NCBI GenBank assembly: GCA_022606425.2
Contig: JAHDVF020000010.1
Span: forward strand, 1,612,001-1,676,000
From: Lepidostoma basale
Lineage: Eukaryota; Arthropoda; Insecta; Trichoptera; Lepidostomatidae
Direction of reading: 5' to 3'
DNA length: 64,000 nt
Shown: in pieces, positions 37,060-50,600 of the stretch
Layout of the letters: each line of letters opens with the position of its first letter
Numbering within the stretch: position 1 is the stretch's first letter
The notes under the pieces: generated by a model
Databases searched by the model: none
What the model was told of the DNA's origin: nothing
Seen by the model: only the letters and a program-made list of their open reading frames with translations
Position numbers and translations under genes: made by a program

Positions 37060-38138
37060 AAATAACAAATTTTGATTAATATTATATTATATAATTTTAT
37101 TATTTTAACATAAAAATACAGCGTAATTACATACTTTCAAAAATAACAATTGAATATAATGTTTATGTATACACAATTCACTAGTAGTTGAAAGTATAAA
37201 AAGTTTAAATAAATATTGATTTCCCCAAAAGATAATCTTAATCGTTTTGATTTAAATAAGACTCAAAAAGAAAATTTAGATACCAACCAATGCATGCTTA
37301 GTAAAAATTAAAATCTACTCAAGTTGTAAAAAAATAAAATAATCACAAAATCAGTTAATATTGGTCATTTCATAAATAAATAAAATACTGCATATCACTA
37401 ATAAATACTTGCCTAACAGCCTAACCAGTTTATAAATATAATATCAAAGACTGGAAGAAAGAACAAGAATTTTAACCCAATCCACGCGGACCATTACAAG
37501 GTGATGTTTTCACTAGATGGCACATGTTTATGACGCGAATACGATTGATAAAAATGAGACTCCTATGAACATTATTAACTCACGGGTGAGTCGCACGGCT
37601 ATTGAGTTAAAGTATAGAAAATGATACCATAAATGTAAATATTTGAATGTAAAAAAAAAAAGGATAAGTAAATTGTTTTTCATGTGGTAAATAATTTCTG
37701 TATGTGTTGATTAATATCAAAACAATGAGATTCCGCTGTTGTCTATTCTTAATCTTGCAACACAAATTAAACTTTAACTAATTTATTATTATTATTTAAA
37801 AATAATAATGTAGTGTACAAAAACACAGAAGTAAAAAAGTTGTTAATTTTGCATTTTACTACAAAGCAAAAAAATAGCAAACTCTTTGTTCAGGAATGTT
37901 TACAAAAAAAAAATCTATGGTGATTTTCAGATGAAATTTTCATACAAACTTGTGTTTTGAATCTAATATATTGCAATCCATGCGGATTTATGAATTTTTA
38001 TAGTATCATAACTTAAATATATTTATAAATAAAAAAATAGGTCTAATAAAATAATAATAATTAGTAAGTGATACTGGACGAAATACAATTGTAAACATAA
38101 CCATAGGGTTATGATAAAAGCTCTCAAACATAATTCAA
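37060..38138. other. 3' UTR of Scp and AT-rich intergenic DNA
   Basis: AATAAA at 37208-37213 is the likely polyadenylation signal. The rest is AT-rich with no supported feature. Confidence 0.5.
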
Positions 38139-38141
38139 TAA

Positions 38142-38360
38142 AGGCAGAAACATACTATTAACACGCCACGCCACCCGATGCCACGTGATGCGTGTTGAGT
38201 CGAATCATTTGTATTGTTTTCTATGGACAGAATCACACTATGAACACCCGACGCGACGCCATGCGCGCACACGCCACCCGATCCAGACGAGCTAGATCGA
38301 CGTGTTGCCGGTGGTGGGAGTAAACACGCCACGTCGCGTGTTAATAGTATGTTTCTGCCT
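38142..38360. mobile_element. PIF/Harbinger-like MITE with TAA duplications
   Basis: TAA at 38139-38141 and 38361-38363 bound perfect 24-bp inverted ends AGGCAGAAACATACTATTAA and TTAATAGTATGTTTCTGCCT. The interior is rich in CACGCCACGCC / GTGTTG words, unusually GC-rich for this region. It is 219 bp and non-coding. A 3-bp TAA/TTA duplication is the PIF/Harbinger signature. Confidence 0.85.
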
Positions 38361-39535
38361 TAAAGATTTGCACAACACAAAATCAATAGCGCAACGGATT
38401 AAACTTAGCAAATGTTTACATTATGTATTGGTTACATAATGACTTGAAATTAAAATTTATAAGTAACGCAGAAAGGCAAATAAATTAACTTCAGCTAACA
38501 GTGAACAATTACACATCTTCCACTTCCAAGCACTTATTATAATACACAGATGTACAAACACTTAAGTATTGTATAACCCCAAGGCTAAATAGGGGAATAT
38601 GTTACATTTACTTTATAAAAATTTTGTTACTAAAGGCATCGACTTACAGCAGCAAAATATTTCCTATCAATAAACGTTCATATTTGAATATATATATTTT
38701 TTAAATTAACCGTCGCGTTGCCATGTGGTCAATTGAGTTTCCACTGCCAATTTAAAGTTGATTTTCTTAAAACCTATGGACCCTAATATTATAAAAAAAA
38801 TTGTAATCCTCCATTGAAGTGTTCTCAATATTTCGTAATAAAAAAAAAAAAAAATTACTTCCTTCATCCCAAAAAAAAATATTTTCTAAGACTGCCCTCA
38901 CCTTCATTCGTGTTAAGGTAGAATTTGTTTTGCTAATATTTACAACTTTATCAAAAGTGACAAATACTTACTCGCTGTTTTGAACATATTATAAATTATA
39001 TCTTTGACCTTTTCAATAGGTACGTAATGATACCGACTGGATGAAAACGCAGCACGTAAGTTAATAATATCAGAACTGTGAAAATATTAACACTTTACCA
39101 AAAGGGACAAATATTAATACGTACTCGTTGTCTTGAACGTACTATACATTTTGCCTAGGTGCCTTTATCTTCGCCCCGCGTGCAGACAAGTTTCGACCCG
39201 ACTTTTAGTCGATTTTTAGTCGCCCGTATGTTATGACGCATTACATATCAGAAATCGCATGGTTCCAGAAAAAAATTAATAATGATATGTTTTTCAAATA
39301 ATCCATGTATGTTATAGATATCGATCTATTCCTAATGAAATTCCCTACAAGATGACATAAATTAAATTTTGATTCATCTAGTCATATGCTTGATATTTAG
39401 ATAAAGTTAGCGGTAAACTGAACTTACCACATGGGAGCAAGCGTTTTGTTTTGAACACGGTACGTTAAGGGTTAACAAATGTGACAATGCACAACAAATT
39501 AGTTATGAAAATAAAATAATGCATCGTTGCAAACA

Positions 39536-40032
39536 CAGTGGAACCTCTCATAACGAGAATAATTCATTCCAGAATCTTATTCGTTAAGCGAAACAATGTT
39601 TCCCATATAAATCAATCTAAAATACAATAATGCGTTCTATGCTGAAAAAATACAAATTAATTTTTATTTTTAACGTCTTTTCAAATAAATTAACATGCTT
39701 ATAAATTGTAATTGGGGCGTAACAACTTGGAATGCGGTATCGATTTACAAAAACAATAAAACAATTTAAATAACTGGTTTATGATTTATGAATTTATGAC
39801 AAATTATTGGTTTTTTTTTACTAGAAAGCTGTCAAGAGACATTTGTTTTTGACTACGCTTCAAAATTTGGAAATGTGACAGCATTATCATTGAATAAATT
39901 TGTTGAACGCATAGCCTCCTCCTTATTAGGGTGATGCTTCTCAATGTATGATTCACTCGTTATGTGAAATGTCGCCCGTTAAGGGTAGATTATTTTCACC
40001 ATCTGTTTTGCTCGTTAAGAGAGGTTCCACTG
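39536..40032. mobile_element. pogo/Tc1-like MITE
   Basis: CAGTGGAACCTCTCATAACG and CGTTAAGAGAGGTTCCACTG are 20-bp inverted ends; TA follows the right end. It is 497 bp without a usable frame. CAGTGGAACCTC termini are common in insect pogo-like families. Confidence 0.75.
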
Positions 40033-40440
40033 TAGATGTTTTTTAATAATCTGCCTGGTAAAATATAATTAAAAAAAAATAAGTTTTACAAACAACTAGT
40101 TATAATTACATTATTTTACATCCATTTAATTTTAGTTTTCAGAAAGGTCATATCTGCTGCAGATAAGTATCTTCGGTACAAAGTGACCTACGCAGTCCAT
40201 ACATACAATGCACATGACAGCAAATAATTATGAAGTTCATTTTACAAGAGTATAGGCCTCACAATAAGCTCCCTTTCTTACAATTGTTAACATACAATGA
40301 CATCATCAATACAATACAGCAAAGAGGAAAAACATAGAATATACAAACCATAGGACCGACCCTAAAACCTAAACACTAGCAATCCGGGTAAGCAAACACA
40401 AAATAGCGAAAAAGGACACTTCTACAGTATGCGACTGTAA

Positions 40441-40743
40441 CGGTCCATTTACACTGGACAGTAATCAGCTGATACCGACACAGGGGTTGCCGAAGAAAGC
40501 ACCTACCTCGATAAAAATGATCAAGATTTTTCAGGATGTGTTTCCTATAGTATATAATTCTTTTTTACAGAATACCATTTAATTTCTGTGGAGAAGGCGA
40601 TTATCTTGGAATTAAAATCTAATATGAATGGAATCGGCATTAATTAAAAGTAACAAGACACCATTAAAACATATGAAATGATTATTTGCTCAAAGCAAAT
40701 ATGTGTCGGTATCCGCCGATGACTGTCCAGTGTAAATGGACTT
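40441..40743. mobile_element. MITE with TAA duplications
   Basis: TAA at 40438-40440 and 40744-40746 bound inverted ends sharing GTCCATTTACACTGGACAGT; inward the ends share GATACCGACACA. It is 303 bp and non-coding, PIF/Harbinger-like by the 3-bp duplication. Confidence 0.8.
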
Positions 40744-41336
40744 TAAAAGTGGTAAAATGATGTCACGTTTTATATTTAAAGGATATGTACATAATATCTA
40801 AATTCTTTTACACCAGAATGTTACAATATAAAAGTTTTTATTTAATTCAAATATACCATAATACTTACACAATTTAAATAAAATTCTTACAATCTATAAG
40901 TACAGCCAGTGAGCTAAACCACTGTTAATGATAAACCGGAAACACTTAATTTCCTTTTAAGTCTGTAAAACCATTTATCAAATAACATGTCTCGTTACCT
41001 AAGCCATTATAACGGTTACAAAAATATAATAAAAGTATAAAAAAATAAGTATACTGTATCTATAAAATTTGGATGAAAGATTGGATCAACCGTTGGATCA
41101 CGGCGTGTCTGATGAATTGCCCGGTGCACACGTCCCGCAAGATTTATGTCATTGACTGTACTTAAGGCACGGACATACAATGTCGTAACTCTGATGCCCA
41201 CCGAGCAACGAGAGATTTCTAGACGACAATCAAATAATATACCCTCATTGATCGCTGATCCTGTTTCAGTGCGCCCAATATTCATTATAGAAACATTTCT
41301 TTATTTACATTACTAATTATAAAACACTACGATTGT

Positions 41337-41482
41337 TTAGTCTTCGTCCAGTAGAATCGGGAGCTGGTTTATACTGCTGTAGGAGACGTTGGGGCGCCCC
41401 GCGGCCAGAAGGCTCGCCGTATCTCTCGGGGCGTCTCCTGAGGCGTCCACTCCGCGCGACTGGACTCTACTTCGGGTTATGC
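41337..41482 (-). CDS. Candidate alternative last exon of NPC1
   Basis: On the minus strand an acceptor (CTTTTCTCACAG) opens a GC-rich frame of 47 residues ending ...SYSSINQLPILLDED and TAA at 41337-41339. It is entered with two bases (GC) of a split codon, exactly the phase left by NPC1 exon 46591-46504 (leftover G), giving LLSYIG-ITRSRV. The exon at 44749-44604 is entered in the same phase. An AATAAA signal follows at 41305-41300. It could instead end another minus-strand gene, but no other host exon is seen. Confidence 0.55.
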
Positions 41483-42282
41483 CTGTGAGAAAAGTCATCA
41501 GTTCAACAAACCGGTACCGACCAAAAACATTTGTGTTACTCCTGCGCCATTATACTACTGTAAGTTAGGTCACATTTTTTTTTTCATATATACAACAACT
41601 AATCATTCTTACTTCAAATTATAAAAGTCGTTAAAAGGAATTGAGTATAAAAAAACAATGTAACATGATTACACAATTTTTTTTTAAAGTTTTATTACTT
41701 AATCCTTGATACCACCTTATTTTGTCATTCTTACACAGATGGCCCATTTTAATCTAATAGATTAGATAAGCAGGTGTTTTAATGATGGGAGTGATATTAT
41801 GGCTAGTCAAATGAATTTCGTTTTTCCATTTTTTGTTAATACTATACATTAGGTAGTTACTCACATTATATTGATATTACAAAATAAACACCTCTTCAGA
41901 TTATCAATCAAATAAAAGGCAGTGTAACTTGAGAGATTAAAATTATTAATGTATAAAATATTTGTTGCGTGGGACAAAATATGCTACTCAATTGCACATC
42001 AACACAAAAAAATATTTAAATATACACACAAATGCACGAAATGGAAAAATGCAGCCCAGGATGAGGTAAAAAAATTAATAAATAATGTTAACAACCCATG
42101 CAGTGTCAGTAATGTTAGGAATAAATGATACAAAAATAATTATATTTAATAATTTATTGACAAAAACATACAAAACAAAAATAATAGAAATAAAAAAGAA
42201 ACATTGATAGGTAGTAGCTTCAAGCTCCAGAACCATACGATCTAAGAACCTCTGGGACCTGCCGGCTCCCGCTGCTGCACGA

Positions 42283-42674
42283 CTATAGGCACACCTACTT
42301 CATGTTTCCTATAGGCACACCTACATCACATGTCCTATAGGCACACTTACATCACGTTTCCTATAGGCACACCTAAATCACATGTCCTATAGGCACACCT
42401 ACATCACATGTCCTATAGGCATACCTACATCATGTTTCCTATAGGCACACCTAAATCACATGTCCTATAGGCACACCTACATCACATGTCCTATAGGCAC
42501 ACCTACATCACGTTTCCTATAGGCACACCTACATCACATGTCCTATAGGCACACCTACATCACGTGTCCTATAGGCACACCTACATCACGTTTCCTATAG
42601 GCACACCTACATCACATGTCCTATAGGCACACCTACATCACGTGTCCTATAGGCACACCTACATCACATTTCAG
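42283..42674. repeat. 26-bp minisatellite, 15 units
   Basis: Unit CCTATAGGCACACCTACATC plus ACATGT or ACGTTT. Fifteen units in tandem. Unit variants recur every third unit: units ending in TTT are numbers 3, 6, 9, 12 and 15; an AAATC variant is in units 4 and 7; ACGTGT in units 11 and 14. It lies between the two candidate last exons of NPC1. Confidence 0.93.
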
Positions 42675-44603
42675 TCGGATGCTCTTTCAAGACAAACATA
42701 TCGTTGTTCTTTAATTCGATATTTCAGAGAAACATTAAATACTGAACCATCAAAAAAACTTTTATAGTACACGAAATGATACTATTCAAATCTTAGATAC
42801 AATTTTTTTTATAATAATTTAAAGAAAAATAATAATTAAAATGTACAGATAGGCACTATATAGGTAAATAATATTCATTTAGATGTAAAATAATGTAAAA
42901 TGTAGGAGGCGAGAGGAAGAATGATCTGATCCAGAAGCAATACTTTTGACACTACAGTATAACCCCTAAGATTATACTATTATAAAAATAATCAAATTTC
43001 ATTATTATTATTATTATTTTTAATAATGTACTAATGGATTCTGATCACCCTCTTTCAGCGCCCCTCAGGTTATGAGTTAGTCACAAAAATCTAAAAATCA
43101 CAAAACTGAAAATGGAAATACAGCCAGCTCATGTAACAGTCAAAATATTACAACATATAAAAAAAAATTCATGCATTTAGAAGACAACATATCTTCACAC
43201 TACTCGGCTCAAAATAATACCCTGCGGAATTTACATCCAAAAATGTTTATAACTTACATACAGATGGACTAATGTCGATTAGCGAGAAGTGGCGAGAACA
43301 CCAACGAGGAAAATACAAGTCTGTATTCTTAGGAGTTGAAAATTTTTATATACCGTGATATTTCAGTATACGCGGAGGCATATTCACAAAGAGTTTATTT
43401 GAAGCAAGCAGATTTCTTAAATCATTAAAACCATTCTCAATGTTATAATTTAAAAAAAGACTTTCGAAACATTCTTAAAAATACTATTTTCTAAAATGGA
43501 CGGGTATTTACGGCAGTGGCTTTAAATGTAAAACTATGCGTATAATTATATGTCCCAATACCGGGAAGAATTAAATAAATGACACGGCTGTAAATTTAAG
43601 AAAAGTAAGTACCCCCGCCGGCCTGCCGGGCAGCCACCGCCGAGTTTATTCTTTATTAATTAAAATAATCCATTTATTCTTACAATTCAGTCAATATCAC
43701 ACAGTAATTTTCTAACAAATAATTTGATCAAATAAAGTGTTCTATAATTTAAAAATAATAAAAATCTAGTGTCAAATATTTTATTTCCTGACAAGTTAAT
43801 ATTTGCTAAAACATAATTTTCACGTTAACTTAATAAATTCAGCAATTCATTAAAACTACTGCAAGCGACACCTCCAATCAATTACACTAGTCATCGGTCT
43901 CCGGCTATACCACCACAAATTACAACTAATAATGCTAAGGACTGAAATAATAAATATACATATTCACTCGGTTGCAACCTTCGGGAAATTATGACCGGTG
44001 AGTGGGATTCGTTCAAGTAGTGAACAAAAGTTAATTAGTGATCACACACTCAAACAACAGGTTAAGACATTCAACACATACTATTATTGGCTTAGGATCA
44101 AAACTGTTGATTTGTGAATGTTATAATTTAAAAATAATAAATTTATTTGTCCATACGACAGAAAATGTCGAAAAAGAAAAATACTATAATCATTTATATT
44201 TATTAAAAATGTAATATGTAATAAAAAATAAGTATTTAAATTAAAATCATTGAAATGAAACTTGTAAAACATGCACATAAATATTATCCTACAAATCCCG
44301 AATGGTACTAATAATTTTATAATGTTAAAACTCAATGTAAAAATGGTAACTCGTCATAGTGTATGTAGATAAAACAAAGCTGTTCACAAGTTATACAATA
44401 AATTTGAAAAATATTGAAAGTAATATAAAATAATTGAAAGCGATATAGCATTAATAAAAATTATTTACACAAGAATAAATGACCATAAGCCAAAAAATGA
44501 AAACTAAAGAGATGGGATTGTTATTGTTGCAAGTGGGGTGTTTAAACCAAGCAAAGGTTGGAGTGAAGAGAGATTAAAACATCATGTAAGGCGTGAGGGT
44601 TAG
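42675..44603. other. 3' UTR / terminal intron region of NPC1, otherwise AT-rich
   Basis: A TTTATT word near 44135 could be the minus-strand polyadenylation signal for the 44.6-kb end of NPC1. A GC-rich spot at 43613-43645 has no acceptor next to it. Nothing else is supported. Confidence 0.45.
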
Positions 44604-47600
44604 TCAGCCTAGAAGAGACTGCTGGAAGTGGTCTTGGCGGTCATCGCCCCTCCCTTCGCCCCTTACTCGAGTTAGAGAAGTTTCCTGGATGCCGTCCTGT
44701 GTCAGGGCCCTCCGGTGCTTGGCCAACTTCTCCTTATTCATCGGCGAACCTGGGAAATTTCAACACTATTGCCTTATCTCTAATAATAAAATAGTTAACA
44801 TTTCTTCTCAATGCGAGGCAATGAAAGGCAAAACACAAAACACAAACAATCAACAGATATCAATAAATCAACTTGGAATACTGACTGTGTGGAGAACATA
44901 ACTTGAGATGAACGAAAATAATAGGAATATAAAAAAGTGAAAAAATCAATTACTGTCTAATGGGAACAATAAAATAAATATTTAATATAATAAAATTGGA
45001 TGATGAAGGGTGGAAAGCATGGTTTCTTTCTTCTTTGTATTACTAAGCTATTATTAATTTGATTAATAGGAAAATAATTCAAATATTTATTGAGTAATAA
45101 AACCACATTCATACAGCGAGTCATACAAGCATGTCCATTCTTCTGACTTCTATTGTAGCCGACCTTCAAAATTTGATTAATTTGGTAATGCCATGTTTTC
45201 CTCGGTCTTCCTCAATCCTGTACTATTTTTTTGATAATGTAATTTCATTAAATTTACCGACAAGACACGCACCTTGAAAGAATTTTATTTTTAGAAAAAG
45301 TACTTTTACAGATTGTTTTTCATTTTTGTATAATAAGTCAAAATACATCCAAATATTAAAAAGTTTGGAATATGCATAATCAATCGGAAATAGTAATAAA
45401 AAAATTACAAATATTCATTCTTCTCCATCAACCCCTTAGGGTACGGCCACACCGGTGTACCAGAGTAGGAGTTAAGAAGAACACCTGGCGAACCAACGTA
45501 TGGCGTACTATGGGACCGGGCAAACTATACGCTTCGCGCCACAGTGCGTGATCACAAGCCACCTGTGTCTCGACTCCTACTCTGGCAATTGGTGTCGTCG
45601 TACCCTTAAGTATGGCTGGCTACAATTGCAGTCCAAAAAAATTGGTTTCAAAACTACAGCAGACTACATTTGTAGTTCATATTTGAATGGATCTTATAAA
45701 TCTTTCTACTTTAGTTTCTTACGACTAAATTTTACGTAAAATTGTGATGAACCGGGACTAATCTGTCTGAGTTGTAAATGCAGCCAGCTGTAGTTCGAGA
45801 CAATTTTTTTTTTTACTGCAAATGAAGCCAGCCGCACAATGGGGGTTAACTAATTTAACATTTAAAATAGTCATCAAGGATCCAAACTCTAATTAAGAAT
45901 AATATGTACTTAATATTTCAGTGTCAAATAAAAGAGAAATATCAAAAAATTTATAATGAAATTTAAACTCCTTCAAAGTGCCAATTTTTTTCAAAATGTA
46001 AAACAAGGTAACATTCATGCTATTAAGTAATATAAATAGTATGTATTAAAACCCGCGGATATGCATTCTGGTATGTATTCTGTTAAACGTGCATAAATAT
46101 CATTTGGAAGAAAGCAAAACATTTTAGAGTATATGATAATATTTAACATCCTTAGAGCTGCTTCATAAAAATATCAAGATGCTATCCGATCATCCAGCGG
46201 AGGAGGCACTAGTAAGAATAATTTAATTGCATTGTAAAAACCTACAATTTATAAATGTGCATTTTGTAACATCAGTTTATGTGATTCTCGTACAAATTTG
46301 TGTTTGTGAATTAAAATATTTAAATGTAAAGAAAAAATTATAGATTTTTTTCATTGAAATAAATGTGAATGATATCAATATTATACCACCACCATTTTGA
46401 AAGGAAAAAAAATGGGAAACGAAATTCATAATATGTAGTAAAATAAAATATGATCATGGATAGAATATTATAAATACCAGGTTAGTAGAAAATGAAGCCT
46501 TACCGATATAGCTGAGCAGCACCGGCAAGAAGATGAGGCCGTGGGCCGCACCAAACACCACAATCCCCAGGTACATCCGGAAATAGAACACCTGTGCAAA
46601 AATTTCTAATGTAAGAAGGGAGATTTTATAAGGTTTAGTTCCCAGTACAAGACTACAACAAATTGATGAAATCAAACTTGACATTTGTTAGAGACATGTC
46701 TTTAGACTATGAAAAATATTCTTAGGGTACGGATCTCACAGGTTGGTGCTAACTTATTGAACAAACTAGGGATTTGTTTGCAGCAAAGTGTATCATTTTT
46801 GCTAGTTCTTGGGATGCCGATTGGACCTTTTTAATGTGACCTAACCTAATGACATGTGATAGGTAGCTAGTCAGTCTTATTGCCATTTTTATTATCACGT
46901 GGATTCTACCAGACAGAGACAACGTGATATTTTTACACCGTCGTTGCCGGGAATCACACCCTGGACCTTCGGCGTGGCTGTCTCGGCTGTTGCCACTCTG
47001 CCACGAAGGCAGTTTCAAATATTTATAAATAATCTATTGATGATACCAACATGTGACAAAATGTTGCAATTGATTGAAAGAATGAAAATAAAACTAATTT
47101 ATAAACTTACTTGGAAGATCTGACTTTTGGCAAATCCTAGCACGATGATTCCTCCAAATTTGGTCAAAGTAATGCCTGAGAAAACAGAGCTTCCCATTTT
47201 AGTGAGGGCGTCGGTGGCGCGGAGAACTCGGGAGCCCTCTACACTCACGGAGAAGCTGTGCACCAAGTGCGAGCAGAACTCCACGGATATCCCCACAGCC
47301 ATCACCAGATTCACTAAAGACACGGCATTCAAGGTGATGTTCCACCAGTACATGAGTCCTCCGATGTTCACCACAATCATGGTAATAGTAATCACCACCA
47401 CGAGAGAAGAGAATGTATCGAAGCCCATCAACAAGAAGGTGACTACAAAGATAGCCAGCACGGAGATTCCCATTGACTTGAGTGTGTCTGGCCACATTGT
47501 CAAATACTGTTCATAGAATACGTAGAACACCGAGTACGGGAAAACGGTAATAGTTTCATTTTTCCCTTGGAGTCTCAGGTTGGAATTGATCATTTCTGTC

Positions 47601-50600
47601 AAATTTGTAGATATTTTTCTGGAGGCTCGCAAGGCTTCGTAATAATCCTTGCTGGTCTTCAAGACCGTGTGGTATCCGCTGAAGTAGGAGGCGCCCACGC
47701 GAGCTAACCGCGGCTGCTTAGGGTCCGGGAAGTCGTAGTTCACTCCCTGCCCGTAAGCTGCGTGCCCTGCCTTAGCGCAGGTCGCCGTCGGGTTATCCTG
47801 GAGGAAGAATGGGGCGTAGGTCTTGAACCCGGTCGCATTGGGTCGTTGTTCTTTCCCCGTTAGGACAATGTCGCACTTTAAGCAAGACGTTGCTGCAAAT
47901 GTAAATATATGTAAAAATTTACTCAATTTTACAATTATAATCGATCAATCTAAATTACAATATACTTACTATCATGAGGGCAGAAGCTTCCGTTGTTTGG
48001 GAAATATTTGCAACATTGATTAATGGAAGACCAGTCAATAAAATCGTCAATCCAAGAGTTCGAAGGTCTGCCTATGTATGTTTCGGATCCCAATTTCGAA
48101 GCTAAAAATATTCATTTCAAATAATTATAAATAGGCTTTGATGCCTTAGAAATTCTAAAAATAAATTATTCAATAAACCATTTTCAATATATCACATGCT
48201 TAATAGAACACTGGCTTAACTCAAAAAAGCAAGTTTTGCTCAATTTGACATGAGTCGGTGTTTTAACAAAAACAATTGAAAAATACGTACGAATGGATAG
48301 CGTTAACATTGTGAACGATTATCGAAGTACAAATGGATAGCGTTAACATTGTGAAAAATAGATGGATAGCGTTAACACAAGCCTCTGTCTAATGTTAAAT
48401 CAATTATGACCTAAACCATAATGGGTCAGTTTACTATTAAGCGTGCGATATGTAATTAGTTCATCGTATGTTTAAATCACTATTGTAATTAATGTCTCGT
48501 GATATTTGCTCACCAAGGTAGAGTTGTGTGGAGAGGCTGTCAGGGTTACAGTAGAGCCCGCCACATAACAAATTTTGAACTTTGGTTTCGCTATAATCCA
48601 AGCCACCTTGAACCACAAAATAGACAGGAGGGCCGATGTTTAAGTAAGATTTGAGATCCTTGAAGTATTTAAGTACGTGGCTGTCGTGAGGCATGGACAA
48701 TTCTTGGTCCAAGCCTATTTCTATATGTGGCGCAACCTGCAAACACAAATTCCAGGTATTATTTAGGTTAATAATATAAAATATCTAATTAATGATGATA
48801 ACGTGCACGCCACTCACCGCAATACTGGAGCACAGCCAGCCGAAGAACACGACCATCACTACAGCCCGGACAGTTTTGTTCATCAGGAATGGAGCATATA
48901 TATTCTTGAAGAATGAATAGAGGATTCCTTCGGAAGGCTCTTCTGGGTTATTTTCTTTTTTGTTTCCTCTCATACAGCACACTATGTCATATCTGTAATG
49001 AAAATACATTTTTAAAGATTTTTCTGCTCAAATTATCAAGTTTATTGTGAATTAACAGCATTGGGTTAGCAATAAATTATAATAATAAAATATTCTAACC
49101 TATTGGAGTTCTGTCGGATAGTATCCAGAGCCAGAAGACTGACAAAGCTGGTGACCTGAAGTACAAAATCGATGAGCAGGGCCATACCAGCGTATAGAGC
49201 AAATGCTCTGACAGCCGGCATGTCGCTCAGCCCTCCCAGGAAGAAGCAGCAGGACTCTGATACAGACGTCAGCAGCATGGAGGGTCCCACTTGGCCCAGT
49301 CTGAAATAAACAGCAGACATTGTTAATGATATGCACTAATCAAACAAATCAAGTATAAGCATATATTTGAAGTAATAAAGGTGCACTCACGTTCTGCCAA
49401 TGTGCTCGGCAACCGTTTCATTAGGCCGACGCCCGTCCCTCTGGTGCGTCTGCACCAATATGAATATATTATCGACCCCGACTGCTAGCACCAAAAATGG
49501 AATGACTTCAATGATAATCAGAGTTGCCGGAAGACCCACAAACCCGAACAGTCCGATGGAACAAGCCACTGATGCCAATACAATAAATACACCTGAAATA
49601 AATATGTTAAAAATTGGTTCAATATCTCAAAACTTTCATAAAACAATAATAATAATATAAATAATACAATAAAACGAATATTAACCTCCAAGTCCAAGGG
49701 TGATCTTGCTATCAATGAGTAATCTACTGCAGGAGTTCAGCTGCCCCAAGCTGATGGCGATGTAAGCAAACATGATGATATAAGATACCAGAATGGTCAT
49801 AACGTCGGATTGAGACTCTCTGTATAACTCATCCTCGATGGACCTCTCGGATGTGAAGGAGATATCCATGAATTTGGGCATCTGAGTTGTGGTCCAATTC
49901 TTCATGAAATTTATGTATTTCTTCTCCCAATCCATGGCTGGAGAAAGCTGAATAAAAATATAATATTAGAATCAACAATCTTATTAAAGCAAAAATGAAT
50001 AAGCTCGAAGAATTTTCGATTCCTACAATTCCATTCAACGATTTTGGAAGTAAAGATCTGCCTGATCCCATTTTAATTGGAATAAAAAACTGTGACCTAC
50101 ATTTTATGTATGTACATAAATATCCATCTCTAAAAAAATAACATTGAGATTATAAAGGAGAGGTCAGCATTAGGTATGCATTAGAGTGGACAGGAGACTG
50201 ATGCCGGGATATGGTGAACGCAGTTGGCATTCATCAGATGCGCATACATTTGGTGGGACAGACATCTGGAAATAGATCTCAATACCTAATTCATTGGTTT
50301 CTAGAAAACTGGACAAAACAAAAATGTTGCCCAACCAATATTTAGAAATCTTTTTCATCATCCTCCTCGCAATAAACATGAGTGTATGTATAAAGACTTA
50401 TTGAATATTTCAAATAAACATAAAATATATCGGAAATAATAATAGGATGTTTGCTTTCAGTTTCATAACACACTGGTAGACCCTATAACCATTAAGAAAA
50501 TGTTTTTTTCTTCTTCCATACATTATTTCCAAAAAGCAATGTAAGTACAAATGAGATTGCTTTATACATTTTGATATTAGCATATTTTCTGCATGTATGT

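Noticed and set aside
41337..41482. 41.3-kb exon as a third member of the 93-nt cassette family
   Set aside because: It shares the entry phase and a vague GVD/SS pattern, but its length differs and the alignment is no better than chance; it also lies downstream of the NPC1 end.
42230..42285. Extra NPC1 exon entered at CTATAG just before the minisatellite
   Set aside because: The phase fits the internal donor at 44667 and a 20-codon frame follows, but the acceptor lies in the repeat itself, the frame has no conserved look, and no good donor follows.
47127..47516. Plus-strand frame of 129 codons opposite NPC1
   Set aside because: It is the antisense shadow of the long NPC1 exon 47892-47111, which matches the family over its full length.
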